NCBI GenBank assembly: GCA_007129135.1
Contig: SKWB01000350.1
Coordinates: 1-23,255, forward strand
Source: Halococcaceae archaeon
GTDB lineage: Archaea > Halobacteriota > Halobacteria > Halobacteriales > Halalkalicoccaceae
Reading direction: 5' to 3'
DNA length: 23,255 nucleotides
Shown: positions 1 to 7,663 of the stretch, piece after piece
Numbering within the stretch: the stretch's first letter is position 1
Layout of the letters: every line of letters begins with the position of its first letter
Program-made: the position numbers and the translations under genes
Notes under the pieces: generated by a model
Databases searched by the model: none
Told to the model about the DNA's origin: nothing
The model's input: the letters and a program-made list of their open reading frames with translations, nothing else

Positions 1-110
1 GCGTCCCCACGCTCTTGCTCTTCGCCGACGGGGAGCAGGTCGAACGGCTGGTCGGGATGCAGGATCGCACCGTGCTCTCGGACCTGATCGATCGACACGC
101 GAACCGATAG
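1..110 (+). CDS. Thioredoxin-like protein, C-terminal end (partial)
   Basis: Only the last 35 codons are present; the gene begins before the window. The reading frame starts at base 3 and ends at the TAG at 108-110. The fragment begins Val-Pro-Thr, the position of the cis-proline loop in thioredoxins, followed by a hydrophobic beta strand, an acidic turn (ADGEQ) and Val-Glu-Arg-Leu-Val-Gly before a final amphipathic helix. This is the usual C-terminal end of thioredoxin-fold reductases. The CxxC active site would lie outside the window, so activity cannot be judged. It points the same way as pheS but is separated from it by a promoter and a leader ORF. Confidence 0.7.
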   Translation, partial: VPTLLLFADGEQVERLVGMQDRTVLSDLIDRHANR

Positions 111-159
111 GGATCGTCGTAGCCAGCCGAACACCTCGGTGGCAGATCGACTGATCCCG

Positions 160-182
160 TCTCCCGGTCCAGTAGTGGGAGA
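160..182. other. Small inverted repeat downstream of the thioredoxin-like gene
   Basis: TCTCCC at 160-165 can pair with GGGAGA at 177-182 across an 11-nt loop. It lies 50 nt after the thioredoxin-like stop codon. No T-run follows, so it is not a convincing archaeal terminator. The rest of 111-290 shows no supported gene. Confidence 0.3.
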
Positions 183-289
183 GCTGTGAACTTCTCCGAC
201 GATTCCTACGAGCGGGGGTCGTCCCCCGTGGGTACTCGGATCGCGCGAGACGTGCGCCGGCCGTGGAGCGGTCGTCCGCCGACGGCAAC

Positions 290-298
290 GTTTATGAT
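290..298 (+). promoter_or_regulatory. TATA-like promoter element for the leader ORF and pheST
   Basis: The AT-rich string GTTTATGAT lies in otherwise GC-rich DNA. Its centre is about 26 nt upstream of the ATG at 320, the spacing at which haloarchaeal leaderless transcripts begin at their start codon. This points to transcription starting at the leader ORF and not directly at pheS. Confidence 0.55.
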
Positions 299-319
299 CG
301 AATACCCGAACCCGTGCGT

Positions 320-400
320 ATGGTTTCCGAACCCGAAACCGGTGTCCGGATCGAACGCGAGCGGGCCGCGAGCGTCGACGGGTTCGGCTTCTTCACCTAG
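320..400 (+). CDS. Candidate Phe-rich leader peptide upstream of pheST
   Basis: A 26-codon ORF starts at an ATG placed where a leaderless mRNA would begin and ends with TAG 90 nt before the pheS ATG. Its last residues are VDGFGFFT, so three of the last five codons are Phe (TTC at 383, 389 and 392). A short peptide with Phe codons just before its stop, upstream of Phe-tRNA synthetase genes, is the arrangement of the bacterial pheM leader in E. coli. Whether haloarchaea use such leaders is not known to me. The first 18 residues are charged and unremarkable. Function is inferred from position and composition only. Confidence 0.5.
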   Translation: MVSEPETGVRIERERAASVDGFGFFT

Positions 401-402
401 CT

Positions 403-454
403 GCGGGCGACGGATCGCGGGCGCGCGCTCGCGTGAAATCGGCCGCGGAGTCCG
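403..454 (+). promoter_or_regulatory. Possible mutually exclusive RNA hairpins between leader ORF and pheS
   Basis: GCGGGCG (403-409) can pair with CGCTCGC (426-432), with one G-U pair. CGGA-T-CGCGG (411-420) can instead pair with CCGCG-GAG-TCCG (443-454). The second left arm lies in the loop of the first stem, so the two are effectively alternatives. A ribosome paused on the Phe codons at 383-394 would reach the first left arm. No T-run follows, so classical termination is not shown. High GC content makes chance pairings easy. Confidence 0.3.
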
Positions 455-490
455 GAACCGCTAAGCGACTGCTGCGAAACCACACCGACA

Positions 491-1993
491 ATGAGACTAC
501 CAGCGACACAGGCCGCCGTCCTCCGGGCGGCGAGCGCCGAGGAGTACCGGGAGGTAGACGAGATCGCCGACGAGGTCGGCGAGAAACCCGAGACGGTCAC
601 CGGTGCGGCCTTCGCCCTCGAGGAAGCGGGGCTGCTCTCGATCCGGGAGGAGAGCGAGGAGACCGCCTCGCTCACCGAGGAGGGCGAGGCGTACGTCGAG
701 GCGGGACTGCCCGAACGACGGCTCTACGACGCCGCGATCGAGGCCGGCGCGGACGACTCCTCCGTGCCGATGGGCGAGGTGATCGGTCGATCCGGCCTCG
801 AGGGCGCGGAGGTGAACATCGCGCTCTCGAACCTCGCCCGGAAGGGACTCGGCGAGATCGATTCGGGTGCGCTCACCGCGACCCGCGACGTAGGCGAGGA
901 CGCAGAAGCCGCAGCGCTCTCCGCCCTCGCGTCGGGCGAGTCGGTCGAGGATCGGGAGACGCTCGACGCGCTCGCCCGCAGGGACCTCGTCGAGCGAACC
1001 GAACGGAGCGTTCGCTCGGTGAAACTCACCGACGAGGGCGTCACCGCGCTGATGGAGGGTCTCGAGGAGCGGGACACCGTCGGCCAGATCACCGCCGACC
1101 TGCTCACGAGCGGCGAGTGGAGGGAGGTCGAGTTCTCGCCGTACAACGTCGAGGCCGAGGCCGCCGAGGTCCCGGCGGGCCGCAAGCACGTCCTCCGTCG
1201 GACCGCGGACAGGGTGAAAGACGTCCTGACCGGGATGGGCTTCCGGGAGATGGAGGGGCCGCACGCGGACGCGGACTTCTGGATCAACGACTGCCTGTTC
1301 ATGCCCCAGGACCACCCCGCGAGGACGCACTGGGACCGGTTCTCGCTGGAGGAGCCGGAGCGGATCGACGAGCTTCCGGAGGAGCTGCTGAACCGCGTCG
1401 AGTCGGCCCACCGGGAGGGCGTCGGCCCGGACGGCGAGGGCTATCACTCGCCGTGGTCGGAGGGGATGGCCCGCGAGATCGCCCTGCGAGGCCACACCAC
1501 GTCGCTCTCGATGCGCTATCTCTCCGGTCACGCCGTCGGCGAGCTCGAACCCCCACAGCGGTACTTCTCGGTCGAGAAAGTGTACAGAAACGACACCCTC
1601 GACCCGACGCACCTGCTGGAGTTCTTCCAGATAGAGGGCTGGGTGATGGCCGAGGAGCTCTCGGTGCGCGACCTGATGGGCACGTTCACCGAGTTCTACG
1701 AGAGCTTCGGGATCACGGACATCCAGTTCAAACCCCACTACAACCCCTACACCGAACCCAGCTTCGAACTCTTCGGCCACCACCCGGAGACGGGCGAGCT
1801 GATCGAGATCGGCAACTCCGGGATGTTCCGTCCCGAGGTGCTGGAGCCGCTCGGCGTCGAGTGCGACGTGATGGCCTGGGGGCTCGCACTTGAGCGCCTC
1901 GCGATGTTGATCACCGGCGCGGAGGACATCCGTGACCTCCACGGCACGCTCGTCGACATCGAGTTCCTGCGGAACGCGGAGGTGATCTACTGA
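491..1993 (+). CDS. pheS: Phenylalanyl-tRNA synthetase alpha subunit
   Basis: This 500-aa class II synthetase subunit activates phenylalanine and charges tRNA-Phe as part of the alpha2-beta2 enzyme. The N-terminal ~230 residues look like repeated winged-helix modules (LxxEEAGLLS and LTDEG motifs), as in archaeal and eukaryotic PheS. The catalytic core follows, with GPHADADFWINDCLFMPQDHPAR-type motif 1 segments. Motif 2 lies around KVYRNDTLDPTHL, and motif 3 is the C-terminal GLALERLAML. The EIGNSGMFRPE segment belongs to the amino-acid pocket. Length suits the archaeal family. Its TGA overlaps the pheT ATG by one base (TGATG at 1991-1995), so the subunits are probably translationally coupled. 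No Shine-Dalgarno sequence is seen before the ATG. Confidence 0.97.
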   Translation: MRLPATQAAVLRAASAEEYREVDEIADEVGEKPETVTGAAFALEEAGLLSIREESEETASLTEEGEAYVEAGLPERRLYDAAIEAGADDSSVPMGEVIGRSGLEGAEVNIALSNLARKGLGEIDSGALTATRDVGEDAEAAALSALASGESVEDRETLDALARRDLVERTERSVRSVKLTDEGVTALMEGLEERDTVGQITADLLTSGEWREVEFSPYNVEAEAAEVPAGRKHVLRRTADRVKDVLTGMGFREMEGPHADADFWINDCLFMPQDHPARTHWDRFSLEEPERIDELPEELLNRVESAHREGVGPDGEGYHSPWSEGMAREIALRGHTTSLSMRYLSGHAVGELEPPQRYFSVEKVYRNDTLDPTHLLEFFQIEGWVMAEELSVRDLMGTFTEFYESFGITDIQFKPHYNPYTEPSFELFGHHPETGELIEIGNSGMFRPEVLEPLGVECDVMAWGLALERLAMLITGAEDIRDLHGTLVDIEFLRNAEVIY

Positions 1994-3708
1994 TGCCCGT
2001 CGTCGATATCGACACGGACGAACTGCGCGCGCTCGCCGGCACCGAGAAGGACGACGAGGAGCTGAAAGCCGACCTCTTCGGGCTCGGGCTGGAGTACGAG
2101 GGCGAGACCGAAGCGGGGGAGCTCCAGTTCGAGTTCGCGCCGGATCGCCTGGACCGTCTCTCGGTCGAGGGCGTCGCCCGTTCCTTACGGTATCACTACG
2201 GGCTCGACCGTGGCGTCTCGGTCCCCAGAACGAACAGTGCCGACTGGGTGTTGGAGGTCGAGGAGTCGGTTCCGGACGAACGGCCGTACGTCACCGGGGC
2301 GGTCGTCAGAGGGGTCTCGCTCGACGACCGGGCGCTCGACTCGCTGATCCAGCTCCAGGAGAAGCTGCACGCGACGATGGGCCGCGGCCGGGCGAAGGGC
2401 GCGATCGGCGTCCACGACCTCGCGATGCTGAAAGGTCGTTCGGTCACCGAGGGGAACCGGCCGACGATCCGCTACAGGGGCGTCGAACCGGACGGGGAGA
2501 CCTTCGTACCGCTGGACTCGGACGCCGAACTCACCCCGGGGGAAGTGCTCACCGAGCACCCGACCGGCCGGGAGTACGCCGATATCGTCGAGGGCTACGA
2601 GCGTATGCCCGCGATCTACGACGAGATCGGGCTCTTCTCGTTCCCGCCGGTGATCAACGGCCGGCGGACGGAGGTGACCACCGACACGCGGGAGCTCCTC
2701 GTCGAGATGACCGGCACCGACCAGTGGACGATCGACAGGATGCTCACGATCGTCTGTTACGCGCTCTCCTCGCGCGGTGCGACGATCGAGGAGGTGACGG
2801 TGCGCTACCCCGACCGGGAGCTCACCCGTCCAGACCTCGAGACCGAGTCGAAGACCGTCGCTCACGACCGGATCGAGCGCGTCCTCGGGATCGGGATGGA
2901 GGCCGAGGAGGTCATCGACTGCTTCGAACGAGCCGGCCTCGACGCACGGGTCTCGGAGCTGAGCAGCGAGGAGCTGATCGACTACGAGGTCGAGATCCCG
3001 CCCTACCGCGTCGACGTGCTCCACCCGATCGACCTGGTCGACGACGTGGGTCGCGCCTACGGCTTCGGCGACCTCGAACCCCGCTATCCAGACGTCGGAA
3101 CCGTCGGCGGGCGCCACGAGCGGAGCCGGCTGGAGGACGCGGTGCGGGAGACGCTCGTCGGGATGGGCTTCGAGGACCTGCTCAACTTCCACCTCACGAG
3201 CGAGGCGGCGACCTTCGAGCGGATGGGGATCGAACCGGGCTCCGATACCGTGGGCGGCGGCCAGCCGGCACGGATCCGCGAGCCCTACAGCGAGGAGTAC
3301 GAGATCGTCCGGACCTGGGCGCTCCCCTCGCTGCTGACGGTGCTCTCGAACAACACCCACCGGTCGTACCCGCAGGAGCTCTCGGAGATCGGGCTCGTGA
3401 TGGAGCGTGCGGAGGGAACGGAGACGGGCCTCGCCGAGCGGCGTCACGTCGCGGGCGTCCTCGCCCGCACCGACGCCTCCTACGAGGACGCACGAGCGAG
3501 GCTCCAGGGGCTCTCTCGGGCGTTCGGCGTTGAGTTGGAGACACCCGCTACGGAGCACCCGTCGTTCGTCGATGGCCGGTGTGCGGCGGTCGTGATCGAC
3601 GGCCGAGAGGTGGGCGTCGTCGGGGAGATCCACCCCCGCGTGCTCGTCGCGTGCGACCTCGAACTCCCGGTCGCGGCCTTCGAGTTCGATCTCGGCTCCC
3701 TGAGCTAG
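1993..3708 (+). CDS. pheT: Phenylalanyl-tRNA synthetase beta subunit
   Basis: This 571-aa beta subunit partners the alpha subunit and carries the structural and editing parts of the enzyme. It has the archaeal/eukaryotic form: a short N-terminal region (FEFAPDRLDRLSVEGVARSL), then a B3/4-like editing region with GRGRAKGAIGVHDL and FPPVINGRRT motifs. A B5-like DNA-binding-fold region with YRVDVLHPIDLVDDVGRAYGFG follows, then a catalytic-like C-terminal fold. It lacks the N-terminal EMAP-type domain of bacterial PheT. The start is fixed by the TGATG overlap with pheS. Its TAG stop at 3706-3708 overlaps the stop of the convergent serine hydrolase gene. Confidence 0.96.
   Translation: MPVVDIDTDELRALAGTEKDDEELKADLFGLGLEYEGETEAGELQFEFAPDRLDRLSVEGVARSLRYHYGLDRGVSVPRTNSADWVLEVEESVPDERPYVTGAVVRGVSLDDRALDSLIQLQEKLHATMGRGRAKGAIGVHDLAMLKGRSVTEGNRPTIRYRGVEPDGETFVPLDSDAELTPGEVLTEHPTGREYADIVEGYERMPAIYDEIGLFSFPPVINGRRTEVTTDTRELLVEMTGTDQWTIDRMLTIVCYALSSRGATIEEVTVRYPDRELTRPDLETESKTVAHDRIERVLGIGMEAEEVIDCFERAGLDARVSELSSEELIDYEVEIPPYRVDVLHPIDLVDDVGRAYGFGDLEPRYPDVGTVGGRHERSRLEDAVRETLVGMGFEDLLNFHLTSEAATFERMGIEPGSDTVGGGQPARIREPYSEEYEIVRTWALPSLLTVLSNNTHRSYPQELSEIGLVMERAEGTETGLAERRHVAGVLARTDASYEDARARLQGLSRAFGVELETPATEHPSFVDGRCAAVVIDGREVGVVGEIHPRVLVACDLELPVAAFEFDLGSLS
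3705..3708. other. Convergent stop codons sharing one CTAG
   Basis: The palindrome CTAG supplies TAG to pheT on the + strand (3706-3708) and TAG to the serine hydrolase on the - strand (3705-3707). The two genes therefore have no intergenic space and no room for separate terminators. Confidence 0.9.
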
Positions 3709-5321
3709 GGCCACTCGACCCGGTCGATCGCCGCCTCGATCGCGTCGTCCAACTCCTCGGTCGGCACGCGCGAGTTACAGAGGATCACGATATCGACCCC
3801 GTCGGGGCCCTGTCGGGCGACCGCGCTCGTCCCGTCGGTGAACCAGCCGTGCGTGGTCCGGCGCTGTGAGGGCGCTCCCGAACGCTCGGCTCCGTCGAGT
3901 TCGTAGGCAGCCATGAACCGCGCGACGGCGGGTGCGGAGGCGACCAGTCCCGCCGCGGCGTCCATCGACTCGACGTCGATCCCGCCGTCCGCGCAGGTGA
4001 CGCCGTCGTTCCTGTCGAGGTCGACCGCGTTGTAACAGCTCCGCCCGTCGTCGTAGGCGACCTCGTCGTCCGGGCGGTCCCCAGGGAGGTTCCGCGCCGG
4101 GTAGACCTCCTCCGCGCCGACGGGATCGAGAATCGCCTCCCGAACGTGCTCGTCGTAGGCGTCGCCGGTGACGTCCTCGATCAGCAGGCCGAGCAGGAGG
4201 TAGCCGAAGTTCGAGTACACCCGCTGTGAACCGGGGTCGAACTGGAGCGGCTGGCCGAGGGTGAACCGGGCGATCTCGCGGGGCTCCGGCGGTCGGTCGA
4301 GGCCGAGCTCCTCCGCGATCTCGACCGGGTGGAAGATCGGGTCGAACGTCGCGTCGCGGTCCCACCCGCCCTGGTGGTCGAGGAGGTGTCCGACCGTGAT
4401 CTCCGAGAGTCGGTCGTCCGGGTCGTCGCCCTCGCGTGGCTCGACGTCGATCAGGTCGAGCGCCGGTTCGTCGAGGTCGATCTCGCCCTCCGAGTCGAGT
4501 CGCCGGACCGCCGCGGCGGTGATCGGCTTCGTGACGCTCGCGATCCGCATGAGCGCGTCCGGGGCGACCGGATCGCTCCGCTCGCTGTCGCGCCAGCCGT
4601 ACCCCCTCGAGTGGACGAACTCCCCCCCGTAGTTCACGGCGACGGTCGCCCCCGCGACGTCGCGGGATTCGAGGAGTTCGAGGAGCGCCTCGTCCACCCC
4701 GACGAGTTCGGCGAAGAACTCGCCCGTGATCGGCCGGCCGTCCGGGCGCTCGTCGACCGTGACGGTCTCCGTCTCGCTCCCCGTCGCCCCCGCCTCGTCC
4801 TCGACGGTCACCTCGACGGTGTACTCGCCCGGATCGGCGTAGGCGTGCGAGACCGACTCGCCCTCGGCCTCGTCCCCGTCGCCCAGCTCCCACCGGGTGG
4901 CGGCGATCGGCTCCTCACCCTCCGTGGCGTCCGCCTCGAAGACGTAGCCGTTCGGCACCTCCTCGGAGGCGACCGAGGCTTCGATCGAGACGGCCGGCCC
5001 CTCCGTTTCCTCCTCGTCGTCGTCGCTCTCGTCGTCCGTTTCCTCCTCGTCGTCGTCGCTCTCGTCGTCCGTTTCCTCCTCGTCGTCGTCTCCCTCGGAG
5101 GAGTCGTCGGAGTCGGTCTCGGGTGACTCCTCGGTCTCGGTCGACTCGCCGACGTCGATCGGCTCCTCGGTCTCCGTCGGCAGCCCGCTCGGGCCGTCGT
5201 CGTCGTTCTCGTCGGCCGGTGGCTGCCCGTCGTCCTGCTCGATCTGCATACAGCCCGCGCTCAACGCGGCGAGAGCCGTTCCGGTGACGAGGAACTCCCG
5301 TCGCCGGAGCGGTCCATCCAT
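3705..5321 (-). CDS. Secreted serine hydrolase (beta-lactamase/PBP-like) lipoprotein with PKD domain
   Basis: This 538-aa protein opens with a twin-arginine motif (RRREFL, residues 6-11) and a lipobox ending at Cys24, so it is probably Tat-exported and lipid-anchored outside the cell. A very acidic linker with DDESDDDEEET repeats spans about 70-108. A PKD-like domain follows at 109-189. The catalytic domain runs from about 196 to the end and has Ser262-Val-Thr-Lys265 (the SxxK motif), Tyr369-Ser-Asn371 (YxN) and a late His-Gly-Trp at 491. This fits the class C beta-lactamase/serine hydrolase superfamily. The substrate may be a peptide or ester and cannot be told; archaea lack murein. A TATA-like stretch lies about 25 nt upstream of the ATG. 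Confidence 0.88.
   Translation of the reverse strand: MDGPLRRREFLVTGTALAALSAGCMQIEQDDGQPPADENDDDGPSGLPTETEEPIDVGESTETEESPETDSDDSSEGDDDEEETDDESDDDEEETDDESDDDEEETEGPAVSIEASVASEEVPNGYVFEADATEGEEPIAATRWELGDGDEAEGESVSHAYADPGEYTVEVTVEDEAGATGSETETVTVDERPDGRPITGEFFAELVGVDEALLELLESRDVAGATVAVNYGGEFVHSRGYGWRDSERSDPVAPDALMRIASVTKPITAAAVRRLDSEGEIDLDEPALDLIDVEPREGDDPDDRLSEITVGHLLDHQGGWDRDATFDPIFHPVEIAEELGLDRPPEPREIARFTLGQPLQFDPGSQRVYSNFGYLLLGLLIEDVTGDAYDEHVREAILDPVGAEEVYPARNLPGDRPDDEVAYDDGRSCYNAVDLDRNDGVTCADGGIDVESMDAAAGLVASAPAVARFMAAYELDGAERSGAPSQRRTTHGWFTDGTSAVARQGPDGVDIVILCNSRVPTEELDDAIEAAIDRVEWP
5005..5090 (-). repeat. 33-bp tandem repeat in the serine hydrolase linker
   Basis: Two full copies of a 33-bp unit (5005-5037 and 5038-5070) and a 20-bp partial third copy (5071-5090) encode the repeated DDESDDDEEET linker. 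The copies appear identical over their shared length, suggesting recent duplication by slippage. The unit is a multiple of three, so copy-number changes keep the frame. Confidence 0.85.
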
Positions 5322-5425
5322 GTACGGGGGTCGGCCGGTGAAAGTAAGTACGTTGCGCGTGTCTCGATAGCTGGTACCACGGCTCGCTCCGCACCTCTTT
5401 ACCCGTGGAGGGGCTACGACCGGGT

Positions 5426-6391
5426 ATGAACCAACTCGTCGACGGGGAGTGGGTCACGGACGCCGGGGCGTACGCGGACGACGACGGCTCGTTCGAGCGG
5501 GGCGAGACGACCTTCCGCGACCGGATCGAGGACGACCCCGAGGCCCGGTTCCCGGCCGAGGCCGGTCGCTACCATCTCTACGTCTCCTACGCCTGCCCGT
5601 GGGCACACCGTGTGCTCGCGATCCGGGCGCTCAAGGGGCTGGAAGAGGCGATCGGCCTCTCCGTCGTCGACCCCTTCCGCGCGGACGACGGCTGGCAGTT
5701 CACCCCGGAGCGCGAGGGCGCTACCCCCGATCGGGTCCTCGATGTCGACTACCTCCGAGAGCTCTACGTCCGTGCGGATCCCGATGCGACCTGTCGGGTG
5801 ACGGTCCCGGTGCTCTGGGACACGGTCGAGGGGACGATCGTGAACAACGAGTCGCGCGAACTGCTGCGGATGCTCGACACCGAGTTCGAGGGCCAGGCCA
5901 CCCGCGAGGCCGACCTCTATCCGGAGGGCTACCGAGAGGAGATCGACGAGGTGATCGACGCGATCTACGAGCCGATCAACAACGGCGTCTACCGCGCCGG
6001 CTTCGCCACCAAACAGGGGCCATACGACGAGGCGATCGACGACCTCTTCTCGGCGCTCTCGCGCTGGGAGTCCGTGCTCGCCGACCAGCGCTACCTCGCG
6101 GGCGACCGACTGACCGAGGCGGACATCTGCCTGTTCACGACGCTCGTCCGCTTCGACTCCGTCTACCACACCCACTTCATGTGTAACGTGAAGCGGATCG
6201 TCGACTACCCGAACCTCTGGAACTACCTCAAAGACGTCTACCAGGTCCCCGGAATCGCGGAGACGGTGGAGATGGGCCACATCAAAGAGCACTACTACAC
6301 CACCCACCCGGACGTGACCCCGTCGCGGATAATCGCCCGCGGGCCTGACCTCGACTTCGAGGGCGAGCACGACCGCGACCGGTTCGACTGA
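5426..6391 (+). CDS. Glutathionyl-hydroquinone-reductase-like GST family protein
   Basis: This 321-aa cytosolic protein belongs to the Omega-like GST group that includes S-glutathionyl-hydroquinone reductases (YqjG/ECM4). The signature CPWAHR appears at about residues 58-63, with the catalytic Cys first. It is preceded by GRYHLYVSYA and followed by VVDPFR and VPVLWDTVEGTIVNNESRELLRM. The all-alpha C-terminal domain includes RYLAGDRLTEADICLFTTLVRFD and ends near GPDLDF. The ATG at 5426 is preferred over the one at 5405 because CTTTAC lies 24-29 nt upstream of it and family members begin near this residue. Haloarchaea generally use gamma-glutamylcysteine rather than glutathione, so the natural thiol may differ. 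Confidence 0.88.
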   Translation: MNQLVDGEWVTDAGAYADDDGSFERGETTFRDRIEDDPEARFPAEAGRYHLYVSYACPWAHRVLAIRALKGLEEAIGLSVVDPFRADDGWQFTPEREGATPDRVLDVDYLRELYVRADPDATCRVTVPVLWDTVEGTIVNNESRELLRMLDTEFEGQATREADLYPEGYREEIDEVIDAIYEPINNGVYRAGFATKQGPYDEAIDDLFSALSRWESVLADQRYLAGDRLTEADICLFTTLVRFDSVYHTHFMCNVKRIVDYPNLWNYLKDVYQVPGIAETVEMGHIKEHYYTTHPDVTPSRIIARGPDLDFEGEHDRDRFD

Positions 6392-6704
6392 TAGGGGCTC
6401 GTCGGTTCTCGCTGACGGATTTTCGGATACCGGTGAAGTCAGGCTTTTATGCGACATGCCACGTCGCCTGGTCATAGTGTACTCCATCGATCAGTAGAGG
6501 GTACAGAGGTACCGCGACGAGTGGGAACCGGTCTGCAACACATCAAAAATCCAGTGCAACGCGCAGCCGCTCGATCTCGTTTCAAAACATTCTACGACCG
6601 ACCGATCAGAGGACGTGCTGTTGTCGATTCGTTCGGAAGCAGCTTCAGATGAATCGATACCGTCAGACCGAACCAACGATTTCGAGCCGTCAATCAGACT
6701 TCGC
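6392..6704. other. Lower-GC intergenic region without a supported gene
   Basis: This 313-bp stretch is visibly richer in A and T than its neighbours. Short ORFs occur on both strands, for example 61 codons at 6491-6676 on the - strand. None shows a recognisable domain, haloarchaeal acidic composition or a well-placed promoter. It could hold remnants of an old insertion, but no terminal repeats were found. Confidence 0.4.
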
Positions 6705-7271
6705 TCACTCTCCCTGGGCCACTGTGTGAAGCCCGTCGTCTGTTAGTGTAATGAACGTCGCCGACCAATCAGGGGGGTCTATACGCAGGAATTCGAACGA
6801 TTCGGTCCGATCTTCAGTCTCGAGGGTAAGTTCGTACTCCGCAGGATGGCGTACCAAATAGATGGCACCTTCGGTCCGGGAGAGTTCGACGGTTTCCTCT
6901 GAGACGACCGGAAGATCGTCTCTGAACCAACCGTTATCCTCCATGACGAGACGGAGCGTAGTCTCGACGCCATCAGCGTCGCTTGCCAGGACTGCGATGT
7001 GACCGAACGCCTCTCCGTCCTCCTCTCCGATGCGCAAACCAAGTGCTGCTGACCGGTCGGTGCCCTGCTCTATCCGCCCGTTGCCGCTGTCCAAATCCGG
7101 GAAGAGGTTGAACAGATCCTCCGGGAACTCCTCGAACCGTGGGTCCTCGTATGACTCCTCTATAGGCTCGACCGCTGGCGTATCGGATTCGAACTCAACC
7201 GAGTCGAGGCAGCCGGCGGACGCTGTTATAAGGGTAGAAGCGGTAAGGGTCGAGAAGTGACGCCGGTTCAT
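6705..7271 (-). CDS. Small secreted lipoprotein of unknown function
   Basis: This 188-aa protein starts MNRRHFSTL and has a hydrophobic signal segment ending in a lipobox (ASAG before Cys21), so it should be anchored on the outer face of the membrane. The paired arginines suggest Tat export, but the motif is short. The mature part is acidic near its start and then beta-rich (TTLRLVMEDN, EYELTLETED, SFEFLRIDPP), suggesting a small beta-sandwich. I do not recognise the family. The ATG at 7271 is chosen over longer options because the signal peptide begins there and ACATATG lies 23-29 nt upstream. Base composition is less GC-rich than the flanking genes. Confidence 0.75.
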   Translation of the reverse strand: MNRRHFSTLTASTLITASAGCLDSVEFESDTPAVEPIEESYEDPRFEEFPEDLFNLFPDLDSGNGRIEQGTDRSAALGLRIGEEDGEAFGHIAVLASDADGVETTLRLVMEDNGWFRDDLPVVSEETVELSRTEGAIYLVRHPAEYELTLETEDRTESFEFLRIDPPDWSATFITLTDDGLHTVAQGE

Positions 7272-7663
7272 AACTAGAAACTCTACACTGCAAACATATG
7301 TTTTCGGGTGGTAATGCGAGGCGAGTAGGTACCGACATCGGCCCATCGGCTCCAAGCGTGTCGGAGTCGAACCACTCGATAGCATTACTGCCGGAGCGGC
7401 AGCCGTTCGGCGCACCCCCTCGTCACACCCGTACAGATACCATTTCTCAATGCCAGTTCCTCCAGCGGTCACCTCGCAACCCTCTTACACGACCAGTTCA
7501 AGCCCTATTGGCTGAAAGGAAAACGTATCGAGAGGCGTGTGACCCCATCCTGCTGCCGGCGTCCAGGAGATCCGAGTGGTGACGACAATCACAATACTCG
7601 TCGAGGGCCGATCAACTGACCGATTCCCGCAGATTGATTAGCTCACGCTCGTTCTGTGGGGTC
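7272..7663. other. Intergenic region between divergent genes, no supported gene
   Basis: This 392-bp gap holds the promoter of the small lipoprotein (ACATATG near 7293-7299, - strand) and a TATA-like GATTGATTA near 7632-7640 before the aminotransferase. Open frames in it have no recognisable content. Composition is still lower in GC than the main gene blocks. Confidence 0.45.

Noticed and set aside
186..464. A 92-codon + strand ORF before pheS
   Set aside because: Overlaps the promoter and leader ORF, with Arg/Pro/Ser-rich sequence and no promoter of its own.
433..1942. Long open frames overlapping pheS on both strands
   Set aside because: Composition is Arg/Gly-rich and unlike any family; pheS is unambiguous.
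5005..5090. Possible CRISPR-like repeat
   Set aside because: The repeats are directly adjacent with no spacers and encode an acidic linker in frame.
6491..6676. A 61-codon - strand ORF that might be a transposase remnant
   Set aside because: No transposase motif, terminal repeat or promoter could be recognised.
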